Source of the DNA: Bryobacterales bacterium F-183
Lineage (GTDB): Bacteria > Acidobacteriota > Terriglobia > Bryobacterales > Bryobacteraceae
Direction of reading: 5' to 3'
NCBI GenBank assembly: GCA_016865505.2
Contig: AP025252.1
Span: 3,348,001 to 3,412,000 of the forward strand
DNA: 64,000 nucleotides
Part shown: positions 1-10,115 of the stretch, in pieces
Numbering within the stretch: the first letter of the stretch is position 1
Layout: each line of letters begins with the position of its first letter
Position numbers and translations under genes: made by a program
The notes under the pieces: generated by a model
The model's database searches: none
The model's input: only the letters and a program-made list of their open reading frames with translations
What the model was told of the DNA's origin: nothing

Positions 1-1
1 G

Positions 2-3000
2 CCAATCCGGAACGACGATGGGAGTACCGTAGAAAGTCTGGCGCGCGAACAGTTGCGCGTCATGTCGGACCTCATGGCTCGACAACTAGAAGCTATGCGG
101 GGTGTCGCGCCAGCCGCCGTACCTACTAGTGCGACCTCTGAGGTCCACCAGCAAGGGCCATTCAAGCCGCCCCAAAGCAACAAAGTCGCCGTGAGCCCAG
201 AACAGGCCGACTACTTAAAGAGCTTTGCGATCCGCTACTCAAAGAAGACGCGAGGTTCCAAGGCCTTGGCGCAGGAGTATCGACAAGTTCTGGCGGATCC
301 TCGACTAGTATCTGGCTTTCATCCGCTTTGGAAGGAGATCACCTATCCCATCGCGGTGGAACGGTCGGCCGGCTCGCGCCTTTGGGATGTTGACGGGAAC
401 GAGTATGTCGACCTGCTCAACGGATTCGGGCCCATTGCCTTCGGGCATCGTCCGGACTTCATACAATCAGCGATCACCCAGCAACTCCAGCGCGGGATGG
501 AGATTGGCCCGATGACGCCGCTCGCCGGCAAAGTCGCCAAGCTTCTTTGCGACATGGTCTCGATGGATCGCGCGACCTTCTGCAATACCGGTTCAGAAGC
601 TGTGATGGCTGCAGTGCGTCTTGCAAGAACCGTAACCGGACGCAAGAAGGTGGTGCTGTTCTCTGGCTCCTACCACGGCAACTTCGACGAAGTGTTGCTA
701 AAGGCGAGTGGCAGCGGCGACCAGTCGAAGTCGAGGCCAGCCGCTCCGGGAATCCCCGCGGAGTCCATCGCGAATATGGTCGCGCTGAAATACGGAGCGC
801 CAGAATCCCTCGAAACCATTCGCCGCTTGGGGCACGAACTTGCGGCGATCCTGGTCGAACCCGTTCAAAGCCGTCACCCGGATCTACAACCGAAAGCATT
901 TCTCCACGAGTTGCGCGGTATCGCAGACACCTGCGGTTGCGCGTTGATCTTTGACGAAGTCGTTACCGGCTTCCGCATACACCCGGGCGGCGCGCAGGCG
1001 CATTTCGGTGTTCGCGCCGATATCGCGACTTATGGAAAGGTGCTCGGCGGAGGGATGCCGATTGGTGCAATCGCGGGATCTGCACGGTTCATGGATGCGC
1101 TTGATGGTGGCGCTTGGCGCTTTGGTGACGATTCACGCCCGGAATGTGGCGTCACGTTCTTTGCCGGTACCTTCGTCCGGCACCCCCTCGCCCTCGCTGC
1201 GGCGGCTGCGGTACTGGAACACCTCAAGGCCTGCGGACCTGCTCTACAGGAGGGGCTCACGAAGACCACGGCGGCCCTGGTAGCGCGCCTGAATCGAATC
1301 CTGGAAGCCAACGGAGTCCCGACGCATATTGAGAGTTTCGGCAGCCTGTTCTACTTTCCCGTACCAACCAGCCTTCCGTTTGGTGGCCTAATCTTTCACC
1401 ATCTTCGTTATCATGGCTTCCACCTTCAGGAAGGCTTTCCCTGCTTCCTCACAACGGCACACCAATCGAGTGATCTCGATCGGTTTGTGGACGCATTCGA
1501 GAGTTCCCTGCAGGACATGCGCGCCGGGGGGCTGCTACCAAGTACTGTTTCCCAACCTGAGCAACCCCCAAAGAGCGTCCCAATCACTGAGTCCCAACTG
1601 GAAATCCTTCTATCCGCCCGCATCAGTGACGAGGCGAACTGCGCGTTCAACGAGTCGGTCACGGTCACGTTGAACGGGCCACTAGACCAGGGCGTTCTCC
1701 GTAGTGCCCTCCAACAGGTGCTCGACCGCCATCGGACCCTCCACTCCCGGTTTGACTTCCAAACCAACCAAGTCCACTTTGCCGTGCCGCCACCCGTTGA
1801 CCTCGCGGTAGTGGAAGCGACCGAAGAAGGCCTCTCGCAGTTTGTTCAAGCGGATGCCGCCGCACCGTTCGACCTCGTAAACGGCCCGCTCTTCCGATTG
1901 CAGCTCTTGCGGGTGGGGGAGGCAAGCCACAGGCTGATCTTCTCGGCGCATCACATCGTTTGTGATGGATGGTCGCTGAACCTCCTGCTAGAAGAACTGG
2001 CGGAGATCTACTCCGCCTACATACAGAAACGATCCGCTCGGCTGCTGCCAGTAGTTACCTACCGCCCAGGACATGTATCTGCAGACGCGGAAGCGTATTG
2101 GAGCAGGGAGTTCGCCACGCTCCCTACGGTGCTCCAACTTCCGACGGATCGCCCGCACGGCGCCCTGAAGTCCTCAAAGGGGGCGACGGTCTGCCGCGCG
2201 ATCCCGGACGAGTTGGTGGCTCGGATGCAACGCACTGGCTCTCACTCCGGTGCAACCTTACACAACTTCATGCTCGCTGGATTTGACGCGCTTCTGTTCC
2301 GGCTGACCGGGCAGAATGACCTCGTGGTTGGTGTCCCCTTTGCGGGCCAAGCCCAGTTCAGTGGCCAGGCTGTTTGTGGACATGCGGTCAACTTCCTGCC
2401 GATACGTGCGTTGCAAGAAGAGAGCACGACGTTCGATCAATTGCTAAGGCAGTGCCGGACGCGTCTGCTCAACGCCAGTGAGCATCAAGCGTTGTCCTAT
2501 GGGACACTCCTGCGCAAACTCGAGGTTCCCAGAGATCCCAGCCGCCTACCGCTGGTTGAGGTTCAGTTCAACATCGAGCGGCTCGGACAAGCGCTTTCCT
2601 TCGCCGGCCTGGAGTCAGTCGTTCACTCCAATCCCAAGGCCTTCGTCAACTTCGACCTCTTTGTCAACGTCGTTCAGTCCAGTACTGGCTGGCGAATCGA
2701 GTGCGACTATAATACGAGTCTTTTGGATCAAGGGACGGTTCAGAGGTGGCTGCAGCACTATGAAACCTTGCTAGCAGCCGCCGCGGCAGCGCCCCTCACG
2801 CCGATCGCACGCCTTCCCCTGCTTACGGAAGAAGAGCGCGGTGTGCTGGCGCATCGAGGAACTCGTACACCCGCAGAGTATCCGCAGCATCGGTTGGTCC
2901 ATCAACTATTTGAGCAGCAGGCGTCGCGCACACCGAATGCTCCCGCCGTGCGTTTTGGTGAGGCGCACTGGACCTATGCTGAACTCGACCAGCGCGTAAA

Positions 3001-4717
3001 TCGGATCGCTCAACACCTTGCAGACCTCGGGATCGGACCCGGAGCCCGCGTTGGCCTTTGCGTTGACCGGTCGCGCCAGATGCTCGCGGCAATCCTGGGA
3101 GTGCTGAAAGCCGGCGCCTGCTACGTACCACTCGACGCAAGTCTTCCACCGCAGCGCTTACAGCATATCCTCAGCATTGCAGATGTGTCGGCACTGTTGA
3201 CTGAAAAGGCGATGTCGCGCATCGGCGCTCTGGGCAGCGTCCGAAAGGTATTGCTGGACGACATTGCGGGCGTTGACGTTCCGGCGGGTACCGGAACACC
3301 GGAGCAGAATGATGTACAGTCCCCGGCGTACATCATCTTCACTTCGGGATCCACCGGTGTGCCCAAAGGAGTGCAGATTCCGCATCGAGCCGCGGTCAAC
3401 TTCCTCACATCCATGGTTCGCGAGCCTGGAATTACAGCGAAAGACCGGCTATTGGCCATTACGACTCCGTCCTTCGACATCTCGGTCCTCGAACTCTTTC
3501 TTCCGCTCGTCGTGGGCGCGGAAGTAGTGATTGCAAGTCGGGAAGAGACATTGGATGGCGGCCTTCTGGCGTCCAGAATTGAGCGGGATGGCATCACCAT
3601 TCTGCAAGCCACTCCAGCTACATGGCGCCTTCTGTTAGAAGCTGGCTGGCAAGCACCACAGCATCTGCGACTGCTCTGCGGCGGCGAGGCGATGAGCCGC
3701 GCAATGGCAAACTCGTTGACCGCCCACGGTGCTGAGCTGTGGAATATGTACGGTCCAACGGAGACAACCGTGTGGGCGTCCGTCGCCCGAGTCACCTATG
3801 GCGACCAACCGATCTCCATCGGTGAGCCGATCGACAACACGCACTTCCATGTCATGGATAAGGAGGGCGAACTGTGCCCGCTCGGTGTGGTCGGCGAACT
3901 GTGTATCGGTGGGGATGGTCTGGCCATTGGCTATTTTGGAGACCCAGCGACCACAGCCAAGAAGTTCGTCACCAGCACGCTTGGTGGCGGTCGTGTGTAC
4001 CGCACCGGAGACTTGGCGAGGCGGCTACCCAATGGTGACATCGACCTGATCGGCAGACTCGACCATCAGGTGAAGATCCGTGGATTCCGAATTGAACTCG
4101 GCGAGATCGAAGCCACCCTGGGTGCGCACCAGGGCATCGCGGAAGCTGTTGTCCTTGCGAAGGAAGTTTCAACTGGCGATCGACAGCTCTTTGCTTGTTA
4201 CTTGTCGGCGGGAGCGAGCACCCACTGTTCCTCTTCTGAATTACGCGAATGGCTGGCGCAGAAACTACCCAGCTACATGATCCCGGCCAGTTTCCTGGAG
4301 CTAGCGGAATTTCCGCGGACTCCGAACGGCAAGGTGGACCGGACCGCGCTTGCCTCGCTAGTCGGGGTCGGGAAGCCGAAGGAGAAGGTCTTCAGGGCGC
4401 CTCTTAGTGAGAGCGAAAAGCATTTAGCAAGTTGCTGCGAAAAGGTGCTCGGCGTCTCTCAGATCCATGTGGACGTGTCGCTCTTTGACTATGGAATGGA
4501 TTCACTCCGTATGTTTCAGATCGTGACCAGAGCCTCCAACGGTGGGTTTCCGGTGACTGCGGCCGATATGCTCCGTTACCAGAACATCAGCGCCATCTGC
4601 GCGCACGTTGACCGGGATAGCAACACCTCGCTGAGTCCGACGACGCAGCCACGGCTAAGAAAAGTCGATCGTATGTCCCGCCTGTTTGTAGATGGGCAAA
4701 AGGAGGCAGCACAATGA
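2..4717 (+). CDS. Hybrid-type NRPS protein, aminotransferase-C-A-PCP, 5' end cut by window edge
   Basis: The frame is open to base 2; the first usable start inside is TTG at 53, and residues below are counted from it. The bases before it encode a coiled linker (LAREQLRVMSDLMARQLEAM) of the kind that follows an ACP in PKS-AMT-NRPS hybrids such as the microcystin and iturin families, so the protein probably begins upstream with more domains. Domains in order: class III PLP aminotransferase (about 60-490, GKVLGGG with Lys329), condensation (about 510-940, HHIVCDG at 633), adenylation (about 950-1450, TSGSTG near 1096, GDLAR, NGKVDR with Lys1427) and PCP (Ser1484 in GMDSL). Residues between A4 and A5 plus the A10 Lys give the specificity code DILQLGMVWK, close to published glycine codes. 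The aminotransferase would aminate a beta-keto thioester. The stop overlaps the next start (ATGA). Confidence 0.93.
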   Translation, partial: PIRNDDGSTVESLAREQLRVMSDLMARQLEAMRGVAPAAVPTSATSEVHQQGPFKPPQSNKVAVSPEQADYLKSFAIRYSKKTRGSKALAQEYRQVLADPRLVSGFHPLWKEITYPIAVERSAGSRLWDVDGNEYVDLLNGFGPIAFGHRPDFIQSAITQQLQRGMEIGPMTPLAGKVAKLLCDMVSMDRATFCNTGSEAVMAAVRLARTVTGRKKVVLFSGSYHGNFDEVLLKASGSGDQSKSRPAAPGIPAESIANMVALKYGAPESLETIRRLGHELAAILVEPVQSRHPDLQPKAFLHELRGIADTCGCALIFDEVVTGFRIHPGGAQAHFGVRADIATYGKVLGGGMPIGAIAGSARFMDALDGGAWRFGDDSRPECGVTFFAGTFVRHPLALAAAAAVLEHLKACGPALQEGLTKTTAALVARLNRILEANGVPTHIESFGSLFYFPVPTSLPFGGLIFHHLRYHGFHLQEGFPCFLTTAHQSSDLDRFVDAFESSLQDMRAGGLLPSTVSQPEQPPKSVPITESQLEILLSARISDEANCAFNESVTVTLNGPLDQGVLRSALQQVLDRHRTLHSRFDFQTNQVHFAVPPPVDLAVVEATEEGLSQFVQADAAAPFDLVNGPLFRLQLLRVGEASHRLIFSAHHIVCDGWSLNLLLEELAEIYSAYIQKRSARLLPVVTYRPGHVSADAEAYWSREFATLPTVLQLPTDRPHGALKSSKGATVCRAIPDELVARMQRTGSHSGATLHNFMLAGFDALLFRLTGQNDLVVGVPFAGQAQFSGQAVCGHAVNFLPIRALQEESTTFDQLLRQCRTRLLNASEHQALSYGTLLRKLEVPRDPSRLPLVEVQFNIERLGQALSFAGLESVVHSNPKAFVNFDLFVNVVQSSTGWRIECDYNTSLLDQGTVQRWLQHYETLLAAAAAAPLTPIARLPLLTEEERGVLAHRGTRTPAEYPQHRLVHQLFEQQASRTPNAPAVRFGEAHWTYAELDQRVNRIAQHLADLGIGPGARVGLCVDRSRQMLAAILGVLKAGACYVPLDASLPPQRLQHILSIADVSALLTEKAMSRIGALGSVRKVLLDDIAGVDVPAGTGTPEQNDVQSPAYIIFTSGSTGVPKGVQIPHRAAVNFLTSMVREPGITAKDRLLAITTPSFDISVLELFLPLVVGAEVVIASREETLDGGLLASRIERDGITILQATPATWRLLLEAGWQAPQHLRLLCGGEAMSRAMANSLTAHGAELWNMYGPTETTVWASVARVTYGDQPISIGEPIDNTHFHVMDKEGELCPLGVVGELCIGGDGLAIGYFGDPATTAKKFVTSTLGGGRVYRTGDLARRLPNGDIDLIGRLDHQVKIRGFRIELGEIEATLGAHQGIAEAVVLAKEVSTGDRQLFACYLSAGASTHCSSSELREWLAQKLPSYMIPASFLELAEFPRTPNGKVDRTALASLVGVGKPKEKVFRAPLSESEKHLASCCEKVLGVSQIHVDVSLFDYGMDSLRMFQIVTRASNGGFPVTAADMLRYQNISAICAHVDRDSNTSLSPTTQPRLRKVDRMSRLFVDGQKEAAQ

Positions 4718-7167
4718 CCTCTGTCGCAGCTTTTGTGTCTCAGTCCGCTGCCGCGCAACAGGCTTGCCTGTTCCCTTGCACCGCGGGGCAACGCGCCTTC
4801 TGGCTAATGGACCAGTTCAAGCAAGGGAGAGGATCCGGCAACATCCCGCTGCGATTCCAGCTCAATGGCCCGCTCGATAGCGGCGCGTTGGAACAGGCCT
4901 TTCGTTTGCTCATCGAACGGCACGAGGCGCTACGCACCGCGATTCACGAAATGGACGACGAACCCCATCAACTGATCGCGGCGAGCGCACCGTTCGCCCT
5001 ACGGATAGAGGATCTGCAGGGCGCGGAAGCCTCAACGCTGGAGAGAAGGGCGAAGGAAGAAGGGGCGCATCCCTTCGATCTTTCCGTCGCACCATTGATG
5101 CGCGGAGTGCTTCTACGATGTGGCCCGCAACGCCACATCCTTTTGCTGACTCTGCACCACATCATTTCGGATGGTTGGTCCGCGGGTGTTTTGTGGAAGG
5201 AACTAGTGAAGGCGTACGGCGCCGTGACGGATGGTGCAGACCCAGGCTTTGCCCCAATGCAGTTGCAGTTCGGAGACTATGCCGTTTGGGAACAGGAGAT
5301 GGAACGTTCCGGTGCCTTTGACGAAGACATCCAATACTGGAAGGGCCAATTGGCCGACCCGCCACAGGTGGAGCTTCCGGTGGAAACAAATGTCGACCTC
5401 GCGCCCGGGCTCCGCGCGGAGATTGTTTCACGCGTAATCTCCCGGGACACTTCGGACGCCCTGCTAGCGTGGAGTCATAGCGAAGGCCATACGCTGTTTG
5501 TCACCTTTCTTTCTTGCTTCCAATTGGTCCTCCGTCAGTGGCTGAATCAGGACGAATTGGTGATCTCGACCTTGGTTGCGAATCGTCGAAATACCGACGT
5601 GGAACCGGTGGTCGGCCTTTTTGTAAACACACTCCTATTGCGCACACGGCTTGGGGTGGACCTCACACTATCGGAGGCGGTCCGGCGGACGGGTGAAACA
5701 GTCATTGATGCCATTGCCCATCAGGCTGTTCCGTTCGACATCCTGGTTCAGCGCCTCAATATTCGTCGGACCAAACACTTGCAGCCCTACACACCAGTCA
5801 ACTTCATTTATCAGACTGCATTCTTAAAAACGTTTGAGCAGCAGAGCACAAAGTTCGTCCCGATCCCTTCGGTGAGCGGTGGTCCAATTTACGCCTTGAA
5901 CTGCTTTTGCGTCGAACGTGCATCTGAGGGCTGGCGCATCTCCATTGAGTACGACGCTGGCCTTTTCATGCGAGGCACAGTAGAAAGCCTGCTTTCTAAA
6001 CTTCTCGCCAGCCTGGAAGAGCTGCGGCGCAATCCGGTTGCTTTGTTGCCTCGCCTGACGTCGCAGACGGAGGCTCCGCAAACATTAACCGCAGTGCACC
6101 CGGAACACTTCGTCGAGCCAGCTTCCAACATCGAACGCCAACTTGCGTCGATCTGGGAAGATGTCCTCGACCAACGCCCAATAAGCGCTCGCGTGTCTTT
6201 CTTCGATCTTGGCGGGCATTCGCTCCAAGCCGCCCGTATCGTCGCCAGGACCAACAAGACCTTTGGTGTTGACCTTCGCCTCGCCAAGCTGTTTCAGGCT
6301 CCGACCATCGCTGAAATGGCAACGCTACTCGAAGAAGTGCAGCAACCTCCGCAAACAGAACTTGCCAGGATGGGTACGGTCGTGCCGATTCGCCCAGGTG
6401 GCTCCAAGCCCTGTCTCTTTGTCATTCATGGCGCTGGCGGACATGTCCTCGGCTTTGAGCCATTGGTGCGACGAATCACTGCGGGGATTCCCGTGTTCGG
6501 CGTCGAATCCGCAGGCATCGATCTCACAGTCGACCCTTACCAAACCGTCGAGGCGATGGTGGATCAGCATCTGGCGGACATCCTTGCAGTGCGCCCCCAC
6601 GGGCCGTACCGGCTGCTTGGTTACTCCTTCGGCGGAGTGATCGCCTATGAGATTGCCCAACGCCTGCGTGCGATGGGCAAGCGGGTATCCATGTTGGGGA
6701 TGGTCGATACCTTCCAGCCCACCTTTCATCCACACGCGTACGACACCGTGATTCATCCCGGCCGCTTGCCGCAACACGTCAAGCGGCTATTTCGAGTTCC
6801 GGACCCTGTCGGATACGCAAAAGTTGCAGTCGAATCGTTTCTGGGACGGCTAGAACCGTGGATGTTTCGCCTGCGCAGAAAACTAGGACTGGGACTGCCA
6901 AGAACGTTGGATGCCCTAGTGTGGCAGAACGTAGAAGCGGGGTCGCGGTATGTGCCAAAGCCATATGGTGGTCGCATCACGCTCTTCCGCGCGTCGCGTC
7001 GAATCGGGGGCGACGGCCTTGACGACTCACTCGGCTGGGGCGCACTCCCCCAAGGTGGGATGTCCGTCATCCACCTGCCGGGCACCCACTTCGACATGTT
7101 GTCCGAACCAAATGTGGAGGAATTCGCTCGTCTGCTCAGCGAGTGTCTAGCGAAGGATGCCGATTGA
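4714..7167 (+). CDS. NRPS termination protein, C-PCP-TE without adenylation domain
   Basis: An 817-residue protein starting at an ATG inside an ATGA overlap, with AGGAGG at 4701-4706. It has a condensation domain (about 10-440; HHIISDGW, His148-His149 and Asp153), a peptidyl carrier (FFDLGGHSL, Ser503 as the phosphopantetheine site) and a type I thioesterase (about 560-810; GYSFGG with Ser638, late His792 in GTHFD). No adenylation motif lies between C and PCP, so the carrier must be charged in trans or the domain receives a chain without adding a residue. The thioesterase should release the product by hydrolysis or cyclisation. As the last megasynthase protein of the operon it sets the end of the assembly line. 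Confidence 0.93.
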   Translation: MTSVAAFVSQSAAAQQACLFPCTAGQRAFWLMDQFKQGRGSGNIPLRFQLNGPLDSGALEQAFRLLIERHEALRTAIHEMDDEPHQLIAASAPFALRIEDLQGAEASTLERRAKEEGAHPFDLSVAPLMRGVLLRCGPQRHILLLTLHHIISDGWSAGVLWKELVKAYGAVTDGADPGFAPMQLQFGDYAVWEQEMERSGAFDEDIQYWKGQLADPPQVELPVETNVDLAPGLRAEIVSRVISRDTSDALLAWSHSEGHTLFVTFLSCFQLVLRQWLNQDELVISTLVANRRNTDVEPVVGLFVNTLLLRTRLGVDLTLSEAVRRTGETVIDAIAHQAVPFDILVQRLNIRRTKHLQPYTPVNFIYQTAFLKTFEQQSTKFVPIPSVSGGPIYALNCFCVERASEGWRISIEYDAGLFMRGTVESLLSKLLASLEELRRNPVALLPRLTSQTEAPQTLTAVHPEHFVEPASNIERQLASIWEDVLDQRPISARVSFFDLGGHSLQAARIVARTNKTFGVDLRLAKLFQAPTIAEMATLLEEVQQPPQTELARMGTVVPIRPGGSKPCLFVIHGAGGHVLGFEPLVRRITAGIPVFGVESAGIDLTVDPYQTVEAMVDQHLADILAVRPHGPYRLLGYSFGGVIAYEIAQRLRAMGKRVSMLGMVDTFQPTFHPHAYDTVIHPGRLPQHVKRLFRVPDPVGYAKVAVESFLGRLEPWMFRLRRKLGLGLPRTLDALVWQNVEAGSRYVPKPYGGRITLFRASRRIGGDGLDDSLGWGALPQGGMSVIHLPGTHFDMLSEPNVEEFARLLSECLAKDAD

Positions 7168-8270
7168 GTCGGCCGGGGCCAATCCGCGTACTCGCGTTCG
7201 CTACTCAAGGAAGCGGCGGCGATGACGAACATCGTCTCCGCCGGCTCACCAGTAACCTGAACCCCACCTTCTTTGGCTTCGCACACGCGTCAAAGTGGAA
7301 GAGCTTCACCCAACTCCTCCGTTTGATGAGGGAACGCACCAATGACGTGGCCATCATGGAAGGTACAGGCCTCGCTGGCGGAGCCGCCCTTCTACTGGGC
7401 AAGCTGATGTTTGGGCTGCCTTACGTGCTCAGCAGCGGCGACGCGATCGCGCCGTTTCTAGCGGCGAAGTATCCGCTGGGTGCACCATTCTTCCGTCTTT
7501 ACGAAAAGCTCTTGTGCCATTACTGCGCTGGCTTCGTCGGCTGGACACCGTATCTGGTCGGCCGCGCCCTTACCTTGGGAGCCCCCCGAGGGATGACCGC
7601 CCCGGGATGGGCGCCCTTCAAGCAAAATCCAGAAACTCGGCGTCGATCGCGTGTGCAACTTCGGGCCAAACTTGGTATCCCTACGGACGCCTTGGTCTTC
7701 GGGATTGCTGGATCACTCACGTGGTCGCGACGTTACAAGTATTGCTACGGTCTCGAACTTGTTCAAGCTGCACTCAAAAGTGAGCGCGCGGATCTCCGCG
7801 TCCTGATCGTCGGGGACGGCGAAGGCCTTCCGTATCTCAAGCAGATGGCCGGGTTAGAGCTCGGCGAAAGAATCATCTTCACAGGTCGTGTCGCAAGAGA
7901 GCAAGTACCCGGATACCTTGCGGCTATGGATGTTGGGAGCCTGCCGCAGAGTGTCGATGGGGTTGGCAACTTCCGCTACACCACCAAGGTGAGCGAGTAC
8001 ATCGCTGCTGGATTGCCGTTCGTCACGGGACAGATCCCAGCCGCATATGACCTCGGCTTGGACTGCCTTTGGCGACTCCGAGGCTCCGCTCCTTGGGACC
8101 CTCAATTTCTTAGTGATCTCACGCGTCTCATGGACTCAGTCACTCTTGACAACATCCACGCCAAAAGCGACCTGCTGCCTGGTTTGGCACACCGCTTTGA
8201 TGAGTGTGCACAGGTTGCCAGTTTCACAGCCTTCGTGCGGGACGTTTTGGAGGAGCGGCGCCAGCCATGA
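7164..8270 (+). CDS. Glycosyltransferase, GT4-like
   Basis: About 368 residues. I chose TTG at 7164 because it overlaps the NRPS stop (TTGA) and has GAAGGA at 7152-7157; a GTG at 7143 is also possible. The C-terminal half has the look of GT-B glycosyltransferases: a nucleotide-sugar domain beginning VFGIAGSLTWSRR, then LRVLIVGDGEG, IIFTGRV, and a VSEYIAAGLPFVTG segment typical of group 1 enzymes. The expected role is transfer of a sugar from a nucleotide donor to the peptide product or to a lipid intermediate. It is translationally coupled to its neighbours, which argues for a tailoring role. Donor and acceptor cannot be read from the sequence. Confidence 0.8.
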   Translation: MSRPGPIRVLAFATQGSGGDDEHRLRRLTSNLNPTFFGFAHASKWKSFTQLLRLMRERTNDVAIMEGTGLAGGAALLLGKLMFGLPYVLSSGDAIAPFLAAKYPLGAPFFRLYEKLLCHYCAGFVGWTPYLVGRALTLGAPRGMTAPGWAPFKQNPETRRRSRVQLRAKLGIPTDALVFGIAGSLTWSRRYKYCYGLELVQAALKSERADLRVLIVGDGEGLPYLKQMAGLELGERIIFTGRVAREQVPGYLAAMDVGSLPQSVDGVGNFRYTTKVSEYIAAGLPFVTGQIPAAYDLGLDCLWRLRGSAPWDPQFLSDLTRLMDSVTLDNIHAKSDLLPGLAHRFDECAQVASFTAFVRDVLEERRQP

Positions 8271-9301
8271 ACTCCCCCGGTGCAGCTCTGCTTGGAATAA
8301 CGGCGCTCGCGGTTCTAGGCGGCGGTTGGCTACGAACACTCAATCGCCCATCTGGACCCCTGCCATTCGCAGTTCAGACGCGTGTGTTTATTGACAGGAG
8401 CCGGAACGAGTTCGGGGTAATCGCAGACAAGCCCGGCAGTCCGCGCGAACTCGTTGTTGACTTCTGGCATCCGTTACCCGCCTCAACTAAGCCGCCACCG
8501 ATCGTGTTGTATTCACCAGGCTGGGCCGGCTCGCGTAAAGAGTCTGTGTATCTCCTTGAAGAGCTGGCCAGCCAAGGGTTCATTGTTGCTGCCGTGGACC
8601 ACCCCTATGGATCGGGCACCACTGTCTTCCCCGATGGGCGACGTTTGCGGGCGCCCTCGCACGGGTATCTGTCCTTCACTTCAGCTGAGGAACTCCGCGC
8701 CACCCACGCCTACGTCGATCAGCAACTGGAAATCCGGATTGCCGACATTCGGTTTCTAGTAGAGACTCTAAGCAAGCACGACGAGGCAAATCCCTTCGCT
8801 CGCACCGGTAACGCATTCGGTATCGTCGGATACTCGTTTGGCGGCACAGCGGCTGCCGCCCTCTGCAGTCGGGGCACTCGTATCCAGGCGTGTGTCAATA
8901 TCGACGGGTTATTGTTCGACAACCTAGGCAGCCCCAATGAAGTACCTTGGCCGTTTCTGCATGTGATTTCAAAAGCCGAACCGCTCGCGCCAGGCAGCAG
9001 GAACCAGTTACCGGAGCTCGAAGCGATGGCACAAGCCAACACGGAAGCCCTCATGACGCACGCTGTCGACTACAGCGGCAGCTATGTCGTCTCGGTGTCG
9101 GGCGCCCGGCACGATGACTTCCTCGACCGTCCATTCTTCTCCTTACCCGTCCCAAATCGTGCGATGCAGGCACTCACTATGTACGCCAGCGACTACTTGC
9201 GAACTCGCCTCCTGAACCAACCAGCGCCGCTGCTGGCAAAGGGTGCCAAGCCAACGCATCCATCGGTCTTCGTACAGAGAAGGGAAGCTCCAGTCCCATG
9301 A
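8267..9301 (+). CDS. Alpha/beta hydrolase, PAF-acetylhydrolase/dienelactone-hydrolase-like
   Basis: 344 residues from ATG at 8267, which overlaps the preceding stop (ATGA). The N-terminus carries one hydrophobic stretch (LLGITALAVLGGGWL) that could be a signal anchor. Then come an oxyanion-side segment (VLYSPGWAGSRKESV), AAVDHPYGSG, the nucleophile elbow GYSFGG and a late His in SGARHDDF, the layout of platelet-activating-factor acetylhydrolase isoform II-like proteins. It probably hydrolyses an ester or amide outside the cytoplasm. In this operon it could deprotect, export-process or detoxify the peptide; that is inference from position. Confidence 0.78.
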   Translation: MNSPGAALLGITALAVLGGGWLRTLNRPSGPLPFAVQTRVFIDRSRNEFGVIADKPGSPRELVVDFWHPLPASTKPPPIVLYSPGWAGSRKESVYLLEELASQGFIVAAVDHPYGSGTTVFPDGRRLRAPSHGYLSFTSAEELRATHAYVDQQLEIRIADIRFLVETLSKHDEANPFARTGNAFGIVGYSFGGTAAAALCSRGTRIQACVNIDGLLFDNLGSPNEVPWPFLHVISKAEPLAPGSRNQLPELEAMAQANTEALMTHAVDYSGSYVVSVSGARHDDFLDRPFFSLPVPNRAMQALTMYASDYLRTRLLNQPAPLLAKGAKPTHPSVFVQRREAPVP

Positions 9302-10104
9302 GCACCCTCGCGGTTTGGCTAGCCAATCAGCGACCGGTTCGCGCTGCTCTCTGGTTGGCGAGCCTTTCATCGGCCGCCACAAACGCGATCAGCAGCATCA
9401 CCGGCGTACACGGGGTCTTCCCGTCGTTCGATGCTGGTTGGGCTGCTGCTCGTCGCTTTCGGACGACCGGGCATGAGCATCCCGACCAGGCCTCTCGTAT
9501 CCTGCACAAGCAAATGCGCACTAGCGACTATCCGGTGCTGTTTCTCCTCGCGGTATTGCAGCCACGGCAAGTTCTGGACTTTGGAGGCTCAATCGGCAAC
9601 CTCTTCTACCTCTACCGGACTCTCCTGCCAAATCTCGACACCGTACCCTGGACCGTGGTCGACTTGCCGGAAGTCGTAGACCAGGGCCGTGCTCTTGCCT
9701 TGGAACGTAACGCCTCAAACCTGACGTTCACCGATCATCTCTCCAACGCTCCCACCGACACGGACTTCCTCCTCGCGGCAGGCTGCTTTCATTACTGGGA
9801 ACGGTCAGTATCGGAGTTCTTTCAAGCGCTTTCTTCGCTGCCATCGCATGTGTTGATCAATCGCGTACCGGTGACGTCCCGACGGGAGGACTACGTTATC
9901 GTGCAGAGCGACCACATTCTCGCGGTACCCTGCATCGTCCGAAATCGGGCGCGATTCATTGCGGATGTGTGCGGCCTGGGGTATGAGTTGGTGGACTCGT
10001 GGGAGGAGCCGCGGGCATCTCACCGGATGCTGTTCCTGCCGGCGTACACGGTCCGTTCCTTCTCCGGCTTCTATTTCCGAAGAACGCCATCCCGGTCCAT
10101 CTGA
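9298..10104 (+). CDS. Methyltransferase, TIGR04325-like
   Basis: 268 residues beginning at an ATGA overlap. It contains a SAM-binding motif I (QVLDFGGSIGNLFYLY), an acidic post-motif (WTVVDLPEVV) and a FLLAAGCFHYW segment, the pattern of the TIGR04325 (LIC12133-type) putative methyltransferases often found near surface-sugar and peptide clusters. It is the last gene of the five-gene operon; the reading frame ends 12 bp before a palindrome. It likely methylates the product or its sugar, but no substrate can be named. Confidence 0.78.
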   Translation: MSTLAVWLANQRPVRAALWLASLSSAATNAISSITGVHGVFPSFDAGWAAARRFRTTGHEHPDQASRILHKQMRTSDYPVLFLLAVLQPRQVLDFGGSIGNLFYLYRTLLPNLDTVPWTVVDLPEVVDQGRALALERNASNLTFTDHLSNAPTDTDFLLAAGCFHYWERSVSEFFQALSSLPSHVLINRVPVTSRREDYVIVQSDHILAVPCIVRNRARFIADVCGLGYELVDSWEEPRASHRMLFLPAYTVRSFSGFYFRRTPSRSI

Positions 10105-10115
10105 TCCCAGCGAAA

